Positions 59,061-64,000 of a DNA stretch of 64,000 nucleotides are shown here, in pieces. The first letter of the stretch is position 1; each line of letters opens with the position of its first letter. The notes under the pieces are model-generated. The model was not told the DNA's origin. It worked only from the letters and a program-made list of their open reading frames with translations, and made no database searches. The DNA is from Alentia gelatinosa (lineage: Eukaryota > Annelida > Polychaeta > Phyllodocida > Polynoidae): positions 34,065,360 through 34,129,359 of the forward strand of contig OX465583.1 in assembly GCA_950022655.1 (NCBI GenBank), read 5' to 3'. The translations under genes and the position numbers were made by a program.

Positions 59061-59701
59061 GAAACTGATGAAAGTTGACTGGAGTGACTCATATCACATC
59101 GAGGTTGAACCACGCATGAATACGAATGAAACAATACATGAGTGAGTAGACTCTAGCGAGTTCAATCAAGATGGGATCGAGTCACTCCGTCAACTTTCGT
59201 CAGTTTCAGAATTTATCCCACCCCTCCCATTAAATATGCATATGTCCAGATCAGTTACTGTGCACAAGTTAATTTTAGAATCATAATCATGACTACGTAG
59301 CTTTATGCAATAGGTCGTCTTAATTTGACAGTGAAATCAAAGATGGTGCGACAAGCGCTTGCTTCGTCTTCGTTTTTTAATTTTTTTTAATCATAACTCG
59401 ATTTTCTTTCGTGTATACACACTTTTTAAATATCAGAATATTGTTTAACATGGAGCGTGTTCTATAAATCACTCATAATTCTCTGTATCACAACAGAAAA
59501 AAATTAATGGGATAAACGGGCCGCCATTGACAATGTTTTCATGAAACCAGAAATAGTCGCAAATGCTGTCCGGTGATTGGTTGATATGTGTGATGTCACC
59601 GTACCCGACGCTGATTGGGAATTCCTTACTTTACTTAATAGGGCGGGAGATACAAAATTCTTATGTCAAGTGTATGGGATTTTATATCAGGGGTAGGATA
59701 A
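59061..59701 (+). mobile_element. Foldback element, family A, copy 4 (long body)
   Basis: The left arm GAAACTGATGAAAGTTGACT then GGAGTGACTC (59061-59090) pairs with GAGTCACTCCGTCAACTTTC then GTCAGTTTC (59179-59207). The core, from CATATCACATCGAGG to AGATGGGATC, is degenerate. ATTTATCCCACCCCTCC follows at 59211-59227. The body of about 450 bases ends GGGATTTTATATCAGGGGTA then GGATAA, as in copy 2. The arms differ from all other copies. The body has no ORF. Confidence 0.65.
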
Positions 59702-60117
59702 CATGGTATATCTCGCAGAATTGAACAGTATCAGGCATGAAACTAGGGGGCTTTACTATGTTATTCAACTATCTACTTACTATAGTATTTCGTTATCTAC
59801 TGCCTACCGCCTTTGGTTTCAAGGGAAAATAAATAGTAAATTTTATCAGTTTGCATCATGGAATAAGCCTCATTTACAATAAGTCTAACTTCTTTGTGAT
59901 ATGAGGTAAACACCCATTAGCTGCAGCTGATAAAAGAGAGAATCATCATTAGGGCTACCCTCGGTTTTTGAGTCATATCCCTATCTCTTCCCCTCCTCCA
60001 CCCCTCCTGGCTGAGACCCAGCTTAATTCTAGGGTCTTCAGAGGAATTCTACACTTGACAAGGGTACTTTATCCTCATAAATTTGATAGTTGTTCATAAT
60101 CAAAGACCTCAGCAAGT
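59702..60117. other. AT-rich stretch, nothing recognised
   Basis: A C/T-rich tract (about 59980-60010) lies here; otherwise nothing. Confidence 0.35.
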
Positions 60118-60360
60118 CTATCAGGATAGCAATGACAGAGAAAAGGAACTTCGTTATTTTCGTTGGCTCACAAAAATCCTCAATTTCCCATCAGAACGGC
60201 AGCCAACCTGCATGACCTTCGGCACGCCTTGGCCAATCTATCAGTATAACATCGATAGAGAAAAAGGGCGATTTCTTTTATACCTTTGGGTAAAAATGGA
60301 AATCAACATTTTTTCTTATCATAAATGAAGCCAACCTGCACGACCTTCACCACACGGCAC
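60118..60360 (+). repeat. 120-bp tandem duplication that keeps the reading frame
   Basis: CTATCAGGATAGCAATGACA followed by GAGAAAAGG at 60118 matches CTATCAGTATAACATCGATA followed by GAGAAAAAGG at 60238. The second ends with GCCAACCTGCACGACCTTC, matching GCCAACCTGCATGACCTTC 120 bases earlier. An 81-codon ORF (60083-60328) spans both, and the peptide repeats YQDSNDREKELRYF and YQYNIDREKGRFLL. The 120-base period preserves the frame, so a decayed coding tandem repeat is possible. Confidence 0.65.
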
Positions 60361-60620
60361 CCAGTGACAAGAAGCCCGACAGATCAGGCGCCAGTCGGCC
60401 GGAGCTCCCAGCATCTCCTCCCGGTCGATACGAATCAGGTTAGCCGGGATTAAATCTGCCGGACTTTCTGTGAGCTGCTCATGGAGGCTGCGGCCACCAC
60501 GAGGACACGACGGACACAGCAGTCGACCAGGTGGCTCAGAGGCAAAACTATGACCAGATGCAAGAAATGGATTGAGTAATTGCAAGGTTCAGGGGTGTTG
60601 CCCGTGGCTATATAGTTTCG
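60361..60620. promoter_or_regulatory. GC-rich island 9
   Basis: A GC- and CpG-rich block with GAGCTGCTC at 60472-60480 (the minus-strand form of GAGCAGCTC). ORFs of 65 and 88 codons on the minus strand lack domains. Confidence 0.45.
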
Positions 60621-62439
60621 AGGTGTCGTAGGGTGTTCTGTCCCCACTAGGCAAACGACAATTAGCTGATGCAGGACGCTGGTGGGCCATAATCAATGAT
60701 GCATGTACGCCATTTTAACTACCCACTTAGTTAAACGTGTTTTTTTCCTCCTTTTTTTATCTGAAGCCTCTTATTCTCATGGAAATGATTTCCAAAAGAA
60801 AACATAAATAGCGCTTAATAAAACATATCCTCATTGGTTAGATACAAAACTCCTCAATAGGTAGTCACCAAGGTTATGCCAGCTCAGCGAACGCAATGGT
60901 GTAGTGGAAATCTATTTCAAATACATAATATTCCAAGGTGTATTGTCTTTTGATATAATTAAGTGCAATTAAGGTACACGATCTCAAATATATCTTTCTG
61001 TATAAATCTTGTTTGCAATATATACAGATTATGCTGCCGATCAGATTCTAATGTTAGATTAATCGTTATGTCCTTGCATATCAGACTAATTTGTGTATAC
61101 ATGCCTTCACCAACTTCCAAGTGTGGATACAATGGATTAAGATGAATGGTGTATTAGAAACCTATGAGAAGATAATACAAAAATTGAATAATCTCATCGA
61201 CTTTCACTGTGTCCTTTGGTTATGTGTATATGTAACTCAATTAAAAGAATTAATCTTATATTGTCTGATAATGACATTTTCGCCTCTTCATCTAAATTCT
61301 CCGATAAATAGTTTCCATAGATTCAGATATATATTATCATACTTTGCGAGAAAAAAGACTGATCATAGGTAACACCTGTTAAAAATATCTTAAGACAGAG
61401 GGTGACTGCTCCATAATCCTTTCTCACTTGAAAATAAATCAGGCTTTCCAGCGGGTCCTCTTTTATGTATGTGAGGAGAGGCTGACGTCGTTTTTATAAC
61501 AACCTTTTATCTCGGACACAAAAAGAGCACGCTGGGTGAAGCACAGCGACGCTTCGGCCTTCTTGAGCCTCTTCTCTGGTAGGACGTAAAGCCTGGATAG
61601 CAGAGGCCCAGTGTGGGCGAGGCCCTCATAGCCTCTCACCTACTCTCATCTCTCTCTTGTGAAGCAATGTTCTTTGGAGGAGGCACAAAAGTAAACAATC
61701 ACTTGATACATGGAAGTGACGAGATGAGGAGTCTAGACGTTACAGAGACCCTCGCAGTACAAGTCAGCAACACTTCCACCCCGTCATACATAATTGAGCA
61801 TCAACACTTTAGAGGCCATATATACGCATACAAGGTGGAAGATAGCCTGACGCTTAACAATGTCACCTATACGTATACCGCAGAGATGCACTATGGCTTA
61901 GGAGATATATATATATAAAAGCAGCAGCGAATGGTTACTTATTCAGAAGAGGGACCCATTCGTTGAGTCATTCCCATGAAATCCACGAGGAAAGTATCAA
62001 CATTGTAGGAGAACAGACGTGAATGGCATCCAATGATGTTTCTTATCAGCATTCATTGATATGTGATAAATCTTTTAAGAGCGGGTTTTCGAAGTGGAAT
62101 AGAATTTTAACTTTATGACAATGATATTAAGAAGTTGTGAGAACTGCCCCATGGTACGGCTGATGGTTGTAAAAGCAAAACATATTGGGCAGTGAACGTG
62201 ACAACTTGGCTATAGCTGATATTTCCTCATGGATTTCACGAGGAATGGAGAACCTCCTCTGCATAAATCCCCACCACCATCACGTATACCTTTGCTGTGC
62301 AGTTTATGTCTACGTATACATCTTGAAAGTAGGTAACAATGATCCATGTCAGACTACACACCTTGTGTACATAACAAAAATCGCCTCTTACGGCTGCACA
62401 CGTAGCGGGAGTGAAAATAACATATACCAGCAGTATTTC
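60621..62439. other. Stretch without confident gene
   Basis: ORFs at 60963-61372 and 61613-61918 (up to 101 codons) have no domain. A moderately GC-rich part at 61470-61660 contains GAAGCACAGCGACGCTTC, a small hairpin. A (TA)n run ends near 61917. Confidence 0.35.
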
Positions 62440-62690
62440 CGGGTCCATGCCATGTGTACGTCATGTGGCCAAGCCGAGGATGGCAACAGGGTGGAGGGAT
62501 TAACCTACCCAGACACGACCAGACCAGGGCGTGTGGCAGTAGTAAGCCATCATGGGACGGCCGAGCAGCTCAGAGCAGCTCAAAAACGGCGCCGACCTGC
62601 TCACCACCTCACCGGCCCCTGGCAGCCACCACAACACGCCCGCCTGCAGGCCGACAGACGGGGACGGGTAGGGGAGACTTAACTCAACAG
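62440..62690. promoter_or_regulatory. GC-rich island 10 with tandem GAGCAGCTC
   Basis: GAGCAGCTC occurs twice, at 62563-62571 and 62573-62581, one base apart and in the same orientation (CCGAGCAGCTCAGAGCAGCT). A GC-rich C-tract follows. The longest ORF of the window (62185-62682) crosses the island. It starts at a TTG and shows no domain, so I attribute it to local GC richness. Confidence 0.5.
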
Positions 62691-62699
62691 TCTAGTTTT

Positions 62700-62896
62700 T
62701 GGTTTGCGACTCATTCCCTGGTTCTAGGTAGAAATTACTAAGTTCTGCTAACTGTTGGGAGGCGAGAGACCTCCCTTTTACCTTGACGTTTGAGTATGAC
62801 TGTATGGGTGGTTCAGGAACAAAATATTTGTAGATACTCTGGTTCGCGACTCACTGGTTCAAGGAAACAATTACTAAGCTATGTTTACTTTTGGAA
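62700..62896 (+). repeat. Diverged duplication with hairpin between copies
   Basis: GGTTTGCGACTCATTCCCTG then GTTCTAGGTAGAAATTACTA (from 62700) matches GGTTCGCGACTCACTGGTTC then AAGGAAACAATTACTA (from 62841). The offset is about 141 bases. Between them GGGAGG (62757-62762) and CCTCCC (62770-62775) form a perfect hairpin. Confidence 0.55.
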
Positions 62897-62929
62897 GACG
62901 TTGAAATTCCGCTACATATTGGTGTATAT

Positions 62930-62962
62930 TCCGCTATATAATCCGCTATATATATATATATC
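62930..62962 (+). repeat. TA microsatellite
   Basis: CCGCTATATAATCCGCTATA followed by (TA)n. A short tandem of CCGCTATA precedes the TA run. Confidence 0.8.
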
Positions 62963-64000
62963 GATTTTATATCATATCTAATCCTATATTAGTGTAGAGA
63001 CTATGTCAATGTGAAGGTCCCCATTCCGTCAATGTCACAACGTGTTCGCGGCATGGGGAGTAGCAGTATGTAACCATTGAAAGTATGTGGACCATTATAT
63101 TATAAAATATATTATCATATATACCCACCGACGAAAGAATATTCATACGTCCTCCGTACCACGTGACCTCTGTCATTCTGCTATTTAGTGAGTTGCGTTT
63201 TTGATTATTTCCAGGCATATAATTATAAGTAGACATAGTGAGTAACACTGAATTACATCTTTTCTGAGTTGTTTTGATCGGAAATATTCATTGAGTTCGA
63301 GTCACACTCAATGTCTCTATATATTATATAAAACAACATTGTATATACCAACATGCATGCTCAGCACTGAGGGCTACAGAAGGAGCCCTCTGCCACTGGT
63401 CAAATTCCTTTGGGAGCGCCTGGTTTCACTATAATCCCTGCAGGAGCCACTTCACAGCTACTGCAGACACTTTCACGAAATTAAACCTGGGACTCGTCCT
63501 CTCGGATGACAACTACATGAGATGGCTGTCAGAAAATTCACCATTAGAAAAGGCCAATTTTTTTCCCTACTGCCCTCAGAGGTGAATGGTGCCTCTCCAA
63601 CTAAAAATCAATTTGCTGGTACGTGTACAGATGAAACGAATCTTTTTGTTATTATTTAAATCGATGTATTCGTGTGACCTTTCATTACGGGAGTCATTTC
63701 ATGAGGAACATGCTGTGGTTGAATTGAAATAGTCTTAAAAGACATGTTAGCTTTTTTATAGCAATGAATGTTTTCATTGTTTTTACTCAGTCGCGCTTTG
63801 GAATAATTCCAAAAGTTGTTATATTTATTTATTTATTTGGATCCTTTTTCGGGAAAAAAGAATCAGTAAAAGATGAAGCTTTCGAATTTGTGGAATTAAA
63901 TAAGATATGATGGAAAGCTTTGATTCTCATATATCAATTACTGATTTTGTATTTCAGCGGTTCATCAAAGGAATGATATTAGGTTGAATTAGTACTGGTT
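62963..64000. other. AT-rich stretch, nothing recognised
   Basis: Contains a TATTTATTTATTTATTT run near 63820. A minus-strand ORF of 80 codons (63006-63248) has no domain. Confidence 0.4.

Noticed and set aside
62185..62682. Longest open reading frame (165 codons, plus)
   Set aside because: It starts at TTG, crosses from AT-rich to GC-rich sequence with an abrupt composition change, contains His and Tyr/Val runs from simple sequence, and shows no domain.
1..64000. CRISPR arrays, bacterial operons, rRNA genes or integrated viral genes
   Set aside because: No regular short repeat-spacer arrays, no ribosome-binding-site/ORF organisation, no rRNA-like sequence and no viral protein motifs were seen.

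Overview
The window reads as non-coding nuclear DNA of an animal, probably a mollusc or other lophotrochozoan. It is AT-rich and has no long open reading frame; the longest, about 165 codons, does not look coding. It carries tRNA-derived SINEs with a GTTTGTTTGATTT-type end, a decayed LINE reverse-transcriptase tail, many foldback/MITE elements, minisatellites and short isolated GC-rich islands. No bacterial, organellar or viral gene organisation is visible. The mollusc call rests on the general look of the SINE end and is inference only.

Layout. 0-10 kb: a foldback, a dispersed repeat, a run of phased ACCACA sites near 4.05 kb and GC islands at 4.4 and 9.3 kb. 10-25 kb: repeat-dense. It holds foldback families A and B, two SINE copies (the second carries a nested 250-bp palindromic MITE), a 48-bp satellite at 16.6 kb, a GC-box island at 17 kb and a three-copy tandem repeat at 20.1-20.7 kb. 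25-33 kb: GC islands at 25.7, 28.9, 30 and 31.9 kb that share short motifs. 33-40 kb: a tRNA-like sequence, two foldbacks, one exon-like segment on the minus strand (36.6 kb) and little else. 40-49 kb: a pogo-like terminus, an island with two CTCF-like motifs (42.1 and 42.5 kb), exon-like segments on the minus strand (42.9, 45.2, 47.8 kb), a LINE remnant (47.2-47.45 kb) and a possible plus-strand terminal exon (48.7 kb). 49-64 kb: GC islands, tRNA-like heads, a 24-bp minisatellite, two more family A elements and low-copy tandem duplications.

How it may work together. The likeliest reading is a large intron or an intergenic regulatory landscape. Two short words recur far above chance: GAGCWGCTC (10 sites) and GCAGACGACA (5 sites). 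Many of them lie in or beside the GC islands, which suggests a shared cis-regulatory vocabulary or an undescribed dispersed element. The most distinctive structural finding is a pair of foldback element families. In each, a short core and the body ends are conserved between copies, but the long inverted arms around the core differ from copy to copy. Exon calls are tentative: they rest on splice-site-like borders and coding-like composition, with no recognised domain.
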